DNA of 64,000 nt. Origin: Flavobacteriaceae bacterium PS02293. GTDB lineage: Bacteria > Bacteroidota > Bacteroidia > Flavobacteriales > Weeksellaceae. The notes under the pieces were generated by a model. The model did no database searches and was not told the DNA's origin. It worked only from the letters and a program-made list of their open reading frames with translations. Numbering within the stretch: position 1 is the first letter of the stretch; the number at the start of each line of letters is the position of its first letter. The translations under genes were made by a program, and so were the position numbers. Where the stretch lies: positions 558,001 through 622,000 of the forward strand of contig JASCOV010000002.1 in NCBI GenBank assembly GCA_029960045.1, written 5' to 3'. Positions 1 to 9,343 of this stretch are shown one piece after another.

Positions 1-1
1 T

Positions 2-3000
2 CCTAGTTTTACGGCATATAATTCCCAGACATCGGGTAGTATTACAGATGCTATATTTAAATTGATTGGTGCAGATTATATTACTCTTGATGGTTTCACG
101 CTTAAAGAAAATGCAAATAATACAACGACTGATTTAGTTACAAATAATATGACGGAATGGGGTGTCGCATTGTTATATTTAAATACAACAAATGGTGCGC
201 AAAATAATACCATTCAGAACTGTACAATTTCTCTTAATAAAACCTATGCCAATACATTTGGTATTTATAGTAATACGAGGCACAGTGCAACATCGGCAAC
301 TACATTGGCGGAAGTTACTTCTGCAGCTGGGTCAAACAGTAATAATAAAATTTATTCTAATAATATCAGTAATGTAAATTACGGAATTATTTTTACAGGA
401 GCAGGTACAAATTTGGCAGCTATAGACAGTGGAAATGATATTGGAGGAACATCATCTGCTACAGGAAATACGCTTTCTGATTTAGGAGGAGTTATTGCTG
501 CTAGTTCATATGCTTCTTTGTCAAGTACAAGTTATGGTGCAATAACAATGAATCAGCAGATTAATGATAATGTTTCTTATAACAACATTGCGACTGGAAC
601 TGTGACGTCTCCCATTACGGTAAATGGAATTTTAAAATTTTATAATGTAGCATCGCCAACATCAGGGACAATTACTTCTAATATTAATAATAATACAGTA
701 TCGATTGTTAATAATGCTACTCTTAATCCTGGTAATACATATTCTATTGTAGGTATTAATAGTCAGCAATTGTCGGCGTTACCTAATGCTGCTTTCAATA
801 TAAATAATAACACTGTACAAAATAGCATATTAGGAGGAAGTATTTCTACAACAACTAATATTGCTGGATTTTGGCTTTCCTCAGCTCCTGGGATACTTAA
901 TGTCAATGGTAACACTGTGAGTAATGTTGGAATTACATCAACAGCTTCTACAACAGGTAGTGTATATGGGGTTTATATTGATAGCTCGCAAAGTGCTGCG
1001 ACAGCTAATTATAACAATAATACAATTTCTAATCTATACATAAGTTCTTCTACGGCGACTTCTGGTAATGTCTATGGAATTTATAACACTGCTGCTAATA
1101 CTAATCTAAGTATTTCTTCTAATACAATAAAAGGTAATACTTCCACGGCAACTTCTGGAGGTTTTGCGGCAATCACTAATACTGCTGCCGTTGTGACTTC
1201 AATTGCTGTTAATGGTAACTTTATTGGAGATTCTACGACAAATGCAATTACTTTTAGCAAGGCGAATTCCGGAGCAGTTTATGGGATAAATAATACAAAT
1301 GCAGGTTCTGCTTCTACATTGTCTATTTCAACTAATGAAATTAGAGGTTTTTCTCATACGATTGCCGGGACGTCAGTTTATAATTTCATAAATAATACAG
1401 GGGCTGCATTATCAGAAACCATAAGTAGCAATAAGTTCATCAATATGAATGTTGCAACTACAGGAACTATTTATTTAATTAATAATAATTATACAGCGCC
1501 AACTAACGGGACTAAAACGATTCAAAATAATACTGTTGTAACAGGTTTTGTAAGAAATGGAAGTGGCTCTAATGGTTTTTATGGATATTATGATATTGGG
1601 TCATCTACATCTTCTACTAGTAATATTATCAGTGGGAATATTTTTTCTAACATAAATACTGGGACATCAACAGGTTCTTTTTATGGTATATATTCTAACA
1701 ATTATGGAGCAACAATCCCATCGCTGAATGTTTATTCTAATACGGTTGGTAATAACACAACTGCTGGTGCGTTTTCAGGATTATATGTAGGTGGATTTAC
1801 AGGAACAGTTGCTGTGCCTAATAGGGTAAATGATAATATAGTATCCAATAATACATCTACATCTACATCCACATCACAATATGGAATCTTTGTTGGGTCT
1901 GTTGGTTCATATGTTAATACATATAATAATGTTATCAATGCAAATGCCTTAAACGCAGCAGGGCAATTTTTTGGAATATTTGGTAGTGGTACTTCGAACA
2001 ATAATAAATTCTACAACAACACAATCACAAATTCAACAAGTAATACGACAGGAGCTTTGGGAGGTATTTATATCAATCTAGGGACAAAAATGGATTTGTA
2101 TCAAAATGCTATTAATACATTTTCAACATCAGGTAATATTTGGGGAATTTATGTCGGCGGTGGTACTGCGGTAAATATCTATGATCATAAGAATTCTGGG
2201 ACCAATTACAGTATTTATGGATTGACTTCTTCTGGCGCATCTGGTTCAGTAGAAGGTATTAGGATTGCGGGCGGAACTACTGTTACAGCTTATCAAAATG
2301 ATATTAATAATATTACAACAACTGGTGCAACTGCTCCTGTCACAAATGGTTTTGGGGTTTCAGGTGGAATAACAGTCAATATTTATAAAAATAAAATTTA
2401 TAACATAAGTTCAACAGGAAGTATTACATCTAGTCTTGTAAACTTAATCAACGGTATCTCAATTACTGGTGGATCTACAAATATTTATAATAATACAATT
2501 GGTGCTGTATCGGCGCCGAATATGAATAATGCTAATGCAATAAGTGGTATTTATATGGGAGCTCTTGCAAGTACTGCTCATAAAATTTACTTTAATACGA
2601 TATACTTAACTGCAAGTTCTTCGGGAGATAACTTTGGTTCATTCGGGATTTATCATACCTATAATACTACATCTACTACATCTAATCTTGATTTAAGAAA
2701 CAATATTATTATTAATAAATCGACTCCAAAAGGAACGGGTAAGACTGTCGCATTCCAAAGAAGTGTAAGTACAAATCTTAATAATTATGCAACGACATCT
2801 AATAATAATATCTTTTATGCAGGTGTGGCAAGTGCAAATAATTTGATTTACAATGATGGGACTAATAGCGACCAAGCCATCATCGCTTTCCAAACACGTG
2901 TTTCTACAAGAGAAAATCTTTCTTACACAGAAGATGTTACCTTCCAATCAACGGTTCCAACAGATGCTAATTATTTAAGAATTGCGGACGGAACAACTAC

Positions 3001-6000
3001 TTTTGCAGAATCTGGTGGTGCAGCAACAACTTCTCCAGTAGTATCGGATGATTTTTGGGGAACTTCAAGAACAACTTATGACATCGGAGCTTCAGAATTC
3101 GTTGGTGTGAAAAAATCACCAACAATTACGAGTGTGTCTCCTAATCCTGTTTGCGTTGGAGGAACTCTTACAATTATTGGAACAAACTTAAATAATGCAA
3201 CAGCAGCGAATGTCAAAATTGGAGGAACTGCTGTGGCTTCTATTACTTCTAATAATGGTAGCACTTTGGTTGTTGTAGTTGGTTCTGGTACTACAGGAAC
3301 TGTTTCTGTTACTACAAATTTGGGCACAGGAACGTCTTCATCTTCTGTAACAATATCGCCACCTCCAACTGTAACTTGGTCTGCAAGTGCTGCGGCAGCT
3401 TGTCAAAATACTAATGCACAAACCACAACATTAAATTATACAGCAACTACAAGTTCTCCTGTTTCTTATAGTATTACTTGGAATGCCTCTCCAGCAAATA
3501 GTTTTGTAGCTGTTACAGATCAAGCAAATGTTTTTGCTTCTAGCGGGGCAGGTTCTATAACAATTAGTATCCCAGCAAGTGCTGCTGCAGGAACTTACAC
3601 CGGGAATATTACAGTAAAAAATGCTGGTGGTTGTGCATCATCTGTATCCACGCCATTTACACTTACGGTAAATAATTCTCCTACGGATGTTACGCTGACA
3701 TCTACTTTGTCGCCAGTGGCGGCAGATGCGTGTAGTTTGGATTATGTAAAATTAGAAGCAAGTGGAGGGATTGGAACACCAGACGTAACTTCTGGTACTG
3801 GTTTAAGTACTTCAAGCGGAAGTTCCACATCAACTGCTTTGGGCCCAAATCCACTACAAAATTATTATGGAGGAACTAAGCAGCAATGGATATATCAAGC
3901 TGCTGAGTTAACTGCTTTAGGTTTTTCTACAGGTTCAAAAATTAAATCTATTAAATTAAATTTAGCAACAGCAGATACTTCATATGCCCTTTTGGATCTG
4001 AAGATAAAGATGAAAAATTCAGCTACTACAAGCTTTACAAGCACTGCAGGAACATCTTGGGAGTCAGGATTGACAATCGTGAAAAATACTTCCAGCTATA
4101 CCCCTTCAGTAGGATTGAATAATTTCAGTTTAGATACTCCATTTGTATGGGATGGAACAAGTAGTATTGTTATTGAAATGAATTATTCTAATTTTAATGC
4201 AGGAAGTACTAGTTCTTTTAATACAGCAAAATTCAGTTCAACAAATTTTGCAAGTACAATTTTTTATAGAGCGGATAATCAGACAGCAGCTGTCGTAGAT
4301 GCATATAGTAGTGCCGCATCATTTATTTATTCCTCACGAAATGATATTGTGTTTTCTTTAGAGAATCAAAAAATCACTTGGACACCAGTAGCTGGTTTAT
4401 ATATAAATGCAACTCTTACAACTCCTTATGTGGCAGGAACAAATGCGCTGACAGTTTACGCAGCTCCAACAACTGCCACAAGCTATACGGCAAAAGCAAC
4501 TCTTGGAACTTGTGATAAAACATCCACTTCAGCTTCTATAATAAGAAATAAAAAAGAATATGTTGGCTCTGGAACAGATTGGAATACTGCTTCAAACTGG
4601 TTCCCTGCTGCAGTACCTGATTATACAAAATGCGCTATTGTACCAGCTGGTAAGACCGTAGTTGTCAATATCAATAATGCAGAAGCAAAATCATTAACCA
4701 TTGCAGAAACTGGTAAAGTATCCATTGCAGCAAATAGTTCTTTAAAGGTTATAGACGCTATTAAGATCCCAATAAATAGTTCTGCTAATGATAATCTTGT
4801 GTTAGAAAGCAACGCTGCGCTTTTACAGGATAATGCCAGCCCTGGTAATGTAGGTAATATTCTAGCTAAACGAGGAACACATATGCGCAAAATGGACTAC
4901 ACTTATTGGAGTGCTCCGGTTACAGGGCAGAAGTTACTGAATACAGCAGGAGGTGCAAGTAATGGAACTTATACAACTGGCGGTTTTTCCGAAGGCACTC
5001 CGAATAATAGAATCTATAATTATAATGAGCCGGATGATAAGTTTAAAGGAAGTACAGATGCTACGTTTATTCCAGCTAAGGGCTATGCAATTAGAGGAAA
5101 AGATGGTTATCTAATTACAGATCCGGATAATAATCCTGTGATAGATGAATTCAAATTTACAGGAACACCCAATAATGGTAGTTATTTATTTGATATTCAA
5201 AAATCCAAAAGTACTACCTCAGGAAGTATTACCTATGAGCATGGTTATAACTTGATAGGTAATCCATATCCTTCTCAAATTGATTTTATAAAGTTTTATA
5301 ACTTGACTAATGGTGCTACAAAAAATAGCGATGTGATTTTTGGTAAAGCCTGGTTCTGGACCAATGTGCCAGGAGCTCCAGTAACACAAAATGGATCTGC
5401 TTACACGCCAAATAATTATGCTATACTTTCTCTTGCAGGAGGAGCACCAGCAACAGGTGTGGATGTCACAGAAACAATAGGTTCTCCAATCCCGAATGAA
5501 TTTATAAAAGTAGCACAGGGCTTCATTGTTCAAATGAGAGCAACGCCGCCAACACCAACGGAAGCAGTTCCTAATCCTGTATTATCAGGAACTTTGAAGT
5601 TTGATAATTCGATTAGAAGCAATAATACAACAGGGCATTTTTATAATAGTAAAATGACGGAAAATGAAATCAATCGCTATTGGGTAAAATTAGTATCTCC
5701 TTACAATACTGTAAATACAATTTTAGTAGCACATATGAATGGAGCAACAAAAGATTATGATCCGGATTATGATGCAGATCTACTGTCTATAGGAGATGAT
5801 TCTTTCTATTCAAAATTGAATACTCAAAAACTGCAAATTCAGGCAAGGAATAACCCATTGGAAGTTAATGACGTTATCCCTCTTGGAACCAAATATTCTG
5901 CAAATGGTTCGTATAAAATTGCTTTAGGCGATAAAGAAGGCATATTTAAATCTGAACAAAAGATATATCTTAAAGATAAGTTAACAGGAAGTTTAACAGA

Positions 6001-6328
6001 TCTTACAAATCAAGATTATATATTTACTGCGAACAAAGGGACAGATGAAACACGTTTTGAAATTGTATACAAACAATTGGAAGTGCTTACCTCTGATGAG
6101 TTGAAAAACTCAAACTTTTTGGTTTATAGAGATGGCGAATATTTTGTAATTAGATCATCTAGTAATCTTGGGAAAGTTGAACTCTATGATACAGGAGGTA
6201 AGTTGATAGGTTCAAGATCAATTTCCCAAAAAGAAATCAGATGGGATATCAGTTCACTTCCTTCAGGAGTCTATGTTGTAAGAGTTCAGAACTCAGGAAA
6301 TGTTAGGACAAAAAAAATTATTAAATAG
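2..6328 (+). CDS. Giant beta-helix surface protein with IPT/TIG and T9SS sorting domains (5' truncated)
   Basis: The reading frame is open to the left edge, so the N-terminus and signal peptide are missing; about 2,108 residues are visible. The first ~1,030 residues are very rich in Asn, Ser, Thr and Gly, with irregular repeats of the type 'N-N-T/I-x-N' alternating with 'G-I-Y', as in parallel beta-helix (PbH1/pectate-lyase-like) solenoids. An IPT/TIG-like Ig domain follows (around residues 1060-1140, beginning 'SPTITSVSPNPV'), then further Ig-like and jelly-roll-like segments. The last ~75 residues fit a type A T9SS C-terminal domain ('GKVELYDTGGKLIG', 'LPSGVYVVRV', terminal 'KKIIK'). By family knowledge such proteins cross the outer membrane through the type IX system and are anchored or released. 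An adhesin or matrix role is inference. The stop codon is followed by a small surface-protein gene and the polysaccharide locus. Confidence 0.85.
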   Translation, partial: PSFTAYNSQTSGSITDAIFKLIGADYITLDGFTLKENANNTTTDLVTNNMTEWGVALLYLNTTNGAQNNTIQNCTISLNKTYANTFGIYSNTRHSATSATTLAEVTSAAGSNSNNKIYSNNISNVNYGIIFTGAGTNLAAIDSGNDIGGTSSATGNTLSDLGGVIAASSYASLSSTSYGAITMNQQINDNVSYNNIATGTVTSPITVNGILKFYNVASPTSGTITSNINNNTVSIVNNATLNPGNTYSIVGINSQQLSALPNAAFNINNNTVQNSILGGSISTTTNIAGFWLSSAPGILNVNGNTVSNVGITSTASTTGSVYGVYIDSSQSAATANYNNNTISNLYISSSTATSGNVYGIYNTAANTNLSISSNTIKGNTSTATSGGFAAITNTAAVVTSIAVNGNFIGDSTTNAITFSKANSGAVYGINNTNAGSASTLSISTNEIRGFSHTIAGTSVYNFINNTGAALSETISSNKFINMNVATTGTIYLINNNYTAPTNGTKTIQNNTVVTGFVRNGSGSNGFYGYYDIGSSTSSTSNIISGNIFSNINTGTSTGSFYGIYSNNYGATIPSLNVYSNTVGNNTTAGAFSGLYVGGFTGTVAVPNRVNDNIVSNNTSTSTSTSQYGIFVGSVGSYVNTYNNVINANALNAAGQFFGIFGSGTSNNNKFYNNTITNSTSNTTGALGGIYINLGTKMDLYQNAINTFSTSGNIWGIYVGGGTAVNIYDHKNSGTNYSIYGLTSSGASGSVEGIRIAGGTTVTAYQNDINNITTTGATAPVTNGFGVSGGITVNIYKNKIYNISSTGSITSSLVNLINGISITGGSTNIYNNTIGAVSAPNMNNANAISGIYMGALASTAHKIYFNTIYLTASSSGDNFGSFGIYHTYNTTSTTSNLDLRNNIIINKSTPKGTGKTVAFQRSVSTNLNNYATTSNNNIFYAGVASANNLIYNDGTNSDQAIIAFQTRVSTRENLSYTEDVTFQSTVPTDANYLRIADGTTTFAESGGAATTSPVVSDDFWGTSRTTYDIGASEFVGVKKSPTITSVSPNPVCVGGTLTIIGTNLNNATAANVKIGGTAVASITSNNGSTLVVVVGSGTTGTVSVTTNLGTGTSSSSVTISPPPTVTWSASAAAACQNTNAQTTTLNYTATTSSPVSYSITWNASPANSFVAVTDQANVFASSGAGSITISIPASAAAGTYTGNITVKNAGGCASSVSTPFTLTVNNSPTDVTLTSTLSPVAADACSLDYVKLEASGGIGTPDVTSGTGLSTSSGSSTSTALGPNPLQNYYGGTKQQWIYQAAELTALGFSTGSKIKSIKLNLATADTSYALLDLKIKMKNSATTSFTSTAGTSWESGLTIVKNTSSYTPSVGLNNFSLDTPFVWDGTSSIVIEMNYSNFNAGSTSSFNTAKFSSTNFASTIFYRADNQTAAVVDAYSSAASFIYSSRNDIVFSLENQKITWTPVAGLYINATLTTPYVAGTNALTVYAAPTTATSYTAKATLGTCDKTSTSASIIRNKKEYVGSGTDWNTASNWFPAAVPDYTKCAIVPAGKTVVVNINNAEAKSLTIAETGKVSIAANSSLKVIDAIKIPINSSANDNLVLESNAALLQDNASPGNVGNILAKRGTHMRKMDYTYWSAPVTGQKLLNTAGGASNGTYTTGGFSEGTPNNRIYNYNEPDDKFKGSTDATFIPAKGYAIRGKDGYLITDPDNNPVIDEFKFTGTPNNGSYLFDIQKSKSTTSGSITYEHGYNLIGNPYPSQIDFIKFYNLTNGATKNSDVIFGKAWFWTNVPGAPVTQNGSAYTPNNYAILSLAGGAPATGVDVTETIGSPIPNEFIKVAQGFIVQMRATPPTPTEAVPNPVLSGTLKFDNSIRSNNTTGHFYNSKMTENEINRYWVKLVSPYNTVNTILVAHMNGATKDYDPDYDADLLSIGDDSFYSKLNTQKLQIQARNNPLEVNDVIPLGTKYSANGSYKIALGDKEGIFKSEQKIYLKDKLTGSLTDLTNQDYIFTANKGTDETRFEIVYKQLEVLTSDELKNSNFLVYRDGEYFVIRSSSNLGKVELYDTGGKLIGSRSISQKEIRWDISSLPSGVYVVRVQNSGNVRTKKIIK

Positions 6329-6370
6329 TTATTAAAATCATATCATTAATTATAATTTAACATAAAGGTC

Positions 6371-6400
6371 TTGAGATTTTAGTAAATTTTTATATCTTTA
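6371..6400 (+). promoter_or_regulatory. Candidate Bacteroidota promoter for the PID-CTERM-like gene
   Basis: TTGA (6371-6374) lies 18 bp before TATCTTTA (6393-6400), which matches TAnnTTTG at all but the last base. Its position favours the ATG at 6435 over the upstream in-frame TTG (6405) and ATG (6414), which would lie at or almost at the transcript start. Confidence 0.4.
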
Positions 6401-6434
6401 CACCTTGAAAATTATGTTTATTTTTAAACGAACG

Positions 6435-6764
6435 ATGAGAAAATACCTTACCTTATTATATATAACAGCTAGTGTTATGTCTTTGGCACAATTTCATGAC
6501 AATGTTTTTGAGCAGAACAGTACAGATAATGTACAGTCTCAATCAAATGCAGCTAGTGCAGCTCAAACTGAAGCAAACGGTACGGATGCGCCTGCTAGTG
6601 GAAGTCAGTCATCATTTGGAGTCCCTGGTCCAGGAGAGCAAGAGGAAGGTCCGGGTAACCCTGGAGAGCCAGTTCCGATTGATGGATTTTTACCATTCTT
6701 ATTGTTTGCTGGATTGTCTCTCATTGTATATTATGAGAAAAAAAACAAAAAAATTAATATTTAA
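6435..6764 (+). CDS. Small secreted protein with PID-CTERM-like sorting tail
   Basis: A protein of 109 residues starting at the ATG whose product begins MRKYLTLLYITASVMSLAQ, a normal flavobacterial signal peptide. In-frame starts 30 and 21 bp upstream exist but would spoil the signal peptide. The mature part is short and of low complexity (Gln, Ser, Ala, Thr, then Gly/Pro/Glu). The C-terminus has the tripartite form of an exosortase substrate: a short motif 'PVPIDGF', about 15 hydrophobic residues ('LPFLLFAGLSLIVYY') and a basic tail ('EKKNKK'). The PID signature resembles what is annotated as the PID-CTERM domain in Bacteroidota. No exosortase is present in the window. It sits just before the polysaccharide locus, separated by a strong terminator. 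The function is unknown; sorting by an exosortase-like enzyme is inference. Confidence 0.7.
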   Translation: MRKYLTLLYITASVMSLAQFHDNVFEQNSTDNVQSQSNAASAAQTEANGTDAPASGSQSSFGVPGPGEQEEGPGNPGEPVPIDGFLPFLLFAGLSLIVYYEKKNKKINI

Positions 6765-6772
6765 AATATATA

Positions 6773-6809
6773 ATAAATCCGAAATTGATTAATTTCGGAT
6801 TTATTTTTC
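6773..6809 (+). terminator. Strong intrinsic terminator before the polysaccharide locus
   Basis: Perfect 14-bp stem: ATAAATCCGAAATT (6773-6786), loop GATT, AATTTCGGATTTAT (6791-6804), followed by a T-rich run. It lies between the PID-CTERM-like gene and the PglC-like gene, whose ATG begins at 6814. Confidence 0.85.
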
Positions 6810-6813
6810 AAGT

Positions 6814-7419
6814 ATGTATAGAAAAATTCTAAAGCCGATATTTGATTTCTCCTTAGCATTGGCATTAATTATTATCCTTTCCCCAATATTCTTTTTATTG
6901 ATTGTTCTCTTGTTTATTTTTAATAAAAGAAATGTCTTCTTTTTCCAGAAAAGACCAGGTAAAAATGAAAGAGTTTTTGAGATTATCAAATTCAAAACAA
7001 TGACAGATGAAAAAGATGAATTGGGAAATCTTTTGCCTGACGAACTTAGACTGACTAAAATGGGGAAGTTTGTAAGAAAAACATCATTGGACGAATTACC
7101 TCAATTGATTAACGTATTGAAAGGAGATATGAGCTTCATAGGGCCGAGACCTCTTTTGGTAAGTTATCTTCCATTATATGATGAAGAACAAAAAAAACGA
7201 CATCTTATAAAGCCAGGTATTACTGGTTGGGCTCAGATCAATGGAAGAAATGCACTTACTTGGCAGCAAAAATTTGTTTACGATGTGTTTTATGTAACAC
7301 ACCTTAGTTTAGCATTGGATTTTAAAATCTTTTTATTAACCATAAAAAAAGTAATAAAAAGTGAAGGGATTAACAGTGCAGGACAAGCAACAACTGAAAG
7401 TTTTAAGGGTAATGAATGA
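6814..7419 (+). CDS. pglC: PglC-like monotopic phosphoglycosyl transferase
   Basis: A 201-residue minimal monotopic phosphoglycosyl transferase. The family moves a sugar phosphate, often N,N'-diacetylbacillosamine phosphate, from UDP-sugar to undecaprenyl phosphate on the inner face of the cytoplasmic membrane. Visible features: an N-terminal re-entrant hydrophobic helix (about 7-36) with the helix-breaking S23-P24; the basic loop and 'FKTM'; the catalytic Asp-Glu pair D93-E94 in 'SLDELPQ'; 'IGPRPLL'; and 'KPGITGWAQINGRN'. The length is that of PglC rather than the ~460-residue WcaJ family. It overlaps the next gene by 8 bp, so the two are translationally coupled. Its start lies 4 bp after the T-rich end of a terminator, so it has little room for a promoter of its own. 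The exact sugar is inferred from the PglD/E/F neighbours. Confidence 0.9.
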   Translation: MYRKILKPIFDFSLALALIIILSPIFFLLIVLLFIFNKRNVFFFQKRPGKNERVFEIIKFKTMTDEKDELGNLLPDELRLTKMGKFVRKTSLDELPQLINVLKGDMSFIGPRPLLVSYLPLYDEEQKKRHLIKPGITGWAQINGRNALTWQQKFVYDVFYVTHLSLALDFKIFLLTIKKVIKSEGINSAGQATTESFKGNE

Positions 7420-8020
7420 AGAATTATATATATTAGGAGCTGGCGGGCATGCGAAGGTTATCATCGAAATAGCAGAGTTGGTTGGCTATAAAATTGTAGA
7501 TGTTTTTGACCAAAATGAAGAAGTGAAAAATATTTTGAATTATCCGGTTTCCCACGACTTTGAGGTACTCTCAAAACAAGAAAATATTTTTTTTGCTCTA
7601 GGCAATAACCAAAACAGAAAAAAAAGCTCTGAAAAATTTAAAAGTAATTATTTTAACCTAGTTCATCCTTCTTCTATCATTACTAAAAATATTAATTTGG
7701 GTCACGGGAATGCTATTATGGCAGGTGTTGTGATTAATTCATCTGTGAAAATTGGTAATTTTTGTATTATAAATACTTCCGCAAGCATAGATCACGATTG
7801 TAAAATAGATAACTATGCGCATATTTCTCCTAAAGCTGCTTTGGCGGGAAATGTGACGGTGGGTGAAGGAACGCAAGTAGGAATTGGTGCTTGTGTCAAA
7901 CAAAATGTTAATATTGGAAAGTGGGCTATAGTTGGAGCAGGCGCAGTTGTTATTAATGATGTACCAGACTATGCTGTAGTTGTAGGGAATCCTGGTAGAA
8001 TAATAAAATATATTTATTGA
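7412..8020 (+). CDS. pglD: PglD-like sugar O/N-acetyltransferase (left-handed beta-helix)
   Basis: A 203-residue protein starting at the ATG inside the end of the preceding gene; a longer in-frame start at 7361 is unlikely because the product then gains a tail before the N-terminal domain. The N-terminus 'ILGAGGHAKV' (residues 8-16) is the nucleotide-sugar binding Rossmann-like domain of the NeuD/PglD family. The C-terminal half is a left-handed parallel beta-helix of hexapeptide repeats, ending in 'VVGNPGRII'. The probable catalytic His is H128 in 'SIDHDC'. In Campylobacter PglD acetylates the 4-amino group of UDP-4-amino-4,6-dideoxy-GlcNAc to give UDP-diacetylbacillosamine. Adjacent PglC-, PglE- and PglF-like genes support the same role here. 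Serine acetyltransferase is ruled out by the N-terminal domain. Confidence 0.88.
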   Translation: MNEELYILGAGGHAKVIIEIAELVGYKIVDVFDQNEEVKNILNYPVSHDFEVLSKQENIFFALGNNQNRKKSSEKFKSNYFNLVHPSSIITKNINLGHGNAIMAGVVINSSVKIGNFCIINTSASIDHDCKIDNYAHISPKAALAGNVTVGEGTQVGIGACVKQNVNIGKWAIVGAGAVVINDVPDYAVVVGNPGRIIKYIY

Positions 8021-8165
8021 ATTTAAAAATATATTTATTTATTATCTTGATATCTTTAAACGCATTCTGTAAGTTGTCCAAAAAAACTTTAAAGAAAGAA
8101 AAATTATTGTGAATATAATATTTCTAATAATTTAATAATAAACAAAATATTAGATCTAATTATAA

Positions 8166-8173
8166 TATCTTTG
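8166..8173 (+). promoter_or_regulatory. -7 promoter element upstream of pglE
   Basis: TATCTTTG fits the Bacteroidota -7 consensus TAnnTTTG exactly and ends 19 bp before the pglE start. No clear TTTG -33 box is seen. With the 172-bp gap it suggests a separate transcript start for pglE-pglF. Confidence 0.55.
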
Positions 8174-8192
8174 CAAAACTAAAAATTAATAA

Positions 8193-9326
8193 ATGGATTC
8201 TAAAATTTGGCTGTCATCGCCTCACATGGGCGGAGGAGAGATGAGATATATTCAGGAAGCCTTTGATCACAATTGGGTTGCACCACTAGGCAAGAATGTA
8301 GATGAATTTGAAATAGCCATAGAAAATTTTCTTCAAGAAAATAAATTTGCTGCGGCACTTAGCTCGGGAACAGCGGCTTTACATTTGGCTTTGATTCAAT
8401 TAGGAGTAGGATATGGTGATGAGGTAATATGCCAATCTTTTACATTTTCTGCATCCGCAAATCCAATAAAATATCTTGGTGCCACACCCGTTTTTGTTGA
8501 TTCTGATAAAACAAACTGGAATATGTCTCCAGAATATTTAGAAAAAGCAATTCAAGACCGAATCAGAAATCATAAAAAGCCAAAAGCTGTTATCGTAGTT
8601 CATCTTTATGGGATGCCTGCTCTGATGGATGAGATTTTGGAAATTTGTAATAGATATGAAATTCCTTTGGTAGAAGATAGTGCAGAATCTTTGGGCTCAA
8701 GCTACAAAGGTAGGAATTGTGGTACTTTTGGAGAATTTGCATTGCTTTCTTTTAATGGCAATAAGATCATTACAACATCAGGTGGGGGGGCTCTTGTGAC
8801 TAATACGAAAGAGCAAAAATCCAAAACTATTTTCCTATCAACTCAAGCTAGAGATCAAGCGCCACATTATCAACATTCTGAGGTGGGATATAATTACAGA
8901 TTGAGTAATATATGTGCCGGAATCGGAAGAGGACAGATGGCTGTTCTTGAGGAAAGAGTACAGCAAAGAAGAACGAACCACGATTTTTATAAAGAATTGT
9001 TTTCCGGCATAGACGCAGTTGATGTTTTTAGTGAAGCGAGTTCTGATTTTTATTCTAATCATTGGCTTACAACTATTACAATTAACCGAAATAATGCTTC
9101 AAAAACCAATGCAGATCTGATGGCAGCATTTGCAGAAAAAAATATAGAAACGCGTCCATTGTGGAAGCCAATGCACCTTCAGCCGGTTTTCAAAGATTGT
9201 CCGTATTACGGAGAGAATGTAGCCGAAGAATTATTTGATCAAGGCCTATGTCTGCCCTCGGGTTCCAATCTTACCACTGATGATAAAAAGAGAATTTATG
9301 ATGTTATAATTAATTTTCAATTTTAA
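8193..9326 (+). CDS. pglE: PglE-like DegT/DnrJ/EryC1 aminotransferase
   Basis: A 377-residue PLP-dependent sugar aminotransferase of the DegT/DnrJ/EryC1/StrS family. Visible features: the substrate/PLP region 'ALSSGTAALHLAL' (56-68), 'EDSAESLGS' (161-169) with the Asp that pairs with the pyridine nitrogen, and the PLP Schiff-base lysine K191 in 'SFNGNKIITT', followed by 'SGGGALV'. The family transfers an amino group from glutamate to the 4-keto carbon of a UDP-4-keto-6-deoxy-HexNAc. It lies between PglD- and PglF-like genes, so the likely product is UDP-4-amino-4,6-dideoxy-GlcNAc, the substrate of PglD. The regiochemistry cannot be read from sequence alone; 3-aminotransferases such as FdtB are close relatives. 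Confidence 0.88.
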   Translation: MDSKIWLSSPHMGGGEMRYIQEAFDHNWVAPLGKNVDEFEIAIENFLQENKFAAALSSGTAALHLALIQLGVGYGDEVICQSFTFSASANPIKYLGATPVFVDSDKTNWNMSPEYLEKAIQDRIRNHKKPKAVIVVHLYGMPALMDEILEICNRYEIPLVEDSAESLGSSYKGRNCGTFGEFALLSFNGNKIITTSGGGALVTNTKEQKSKTIFLSTQARDQAPHYQHSEVGYNYRLSNICAGIGRGQMAVLEERVQQRRTNHDFYKELFSGIDAVDVFSEASSDFYSNHWLTTITINRNNASKTNADLMAAFAEKNIETRPLWKPMHLQPVFKDCPYYGENVAEELFDQGLCLPSGSNLTTDDKKRIYDVIINFQF

Positions 9327-9343
9327 AATAGAACCAACCAAAA

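Noticed and set aside
2..3000. Repeats that might be taken for a CRISPR array or tandem DNA repeats
   Set aside because: The periodicity is at protein level (beta-helix); repeats are irregular, in one open frame and without conserved spacers.
6472..6792. A 106-codon plus-strand frame overlapping the PID-CTERM-like gene
   Set aside because: Out of frame with the signal peptide-bearing reading; the alternative product has no signal peptide and runs through the terminator.
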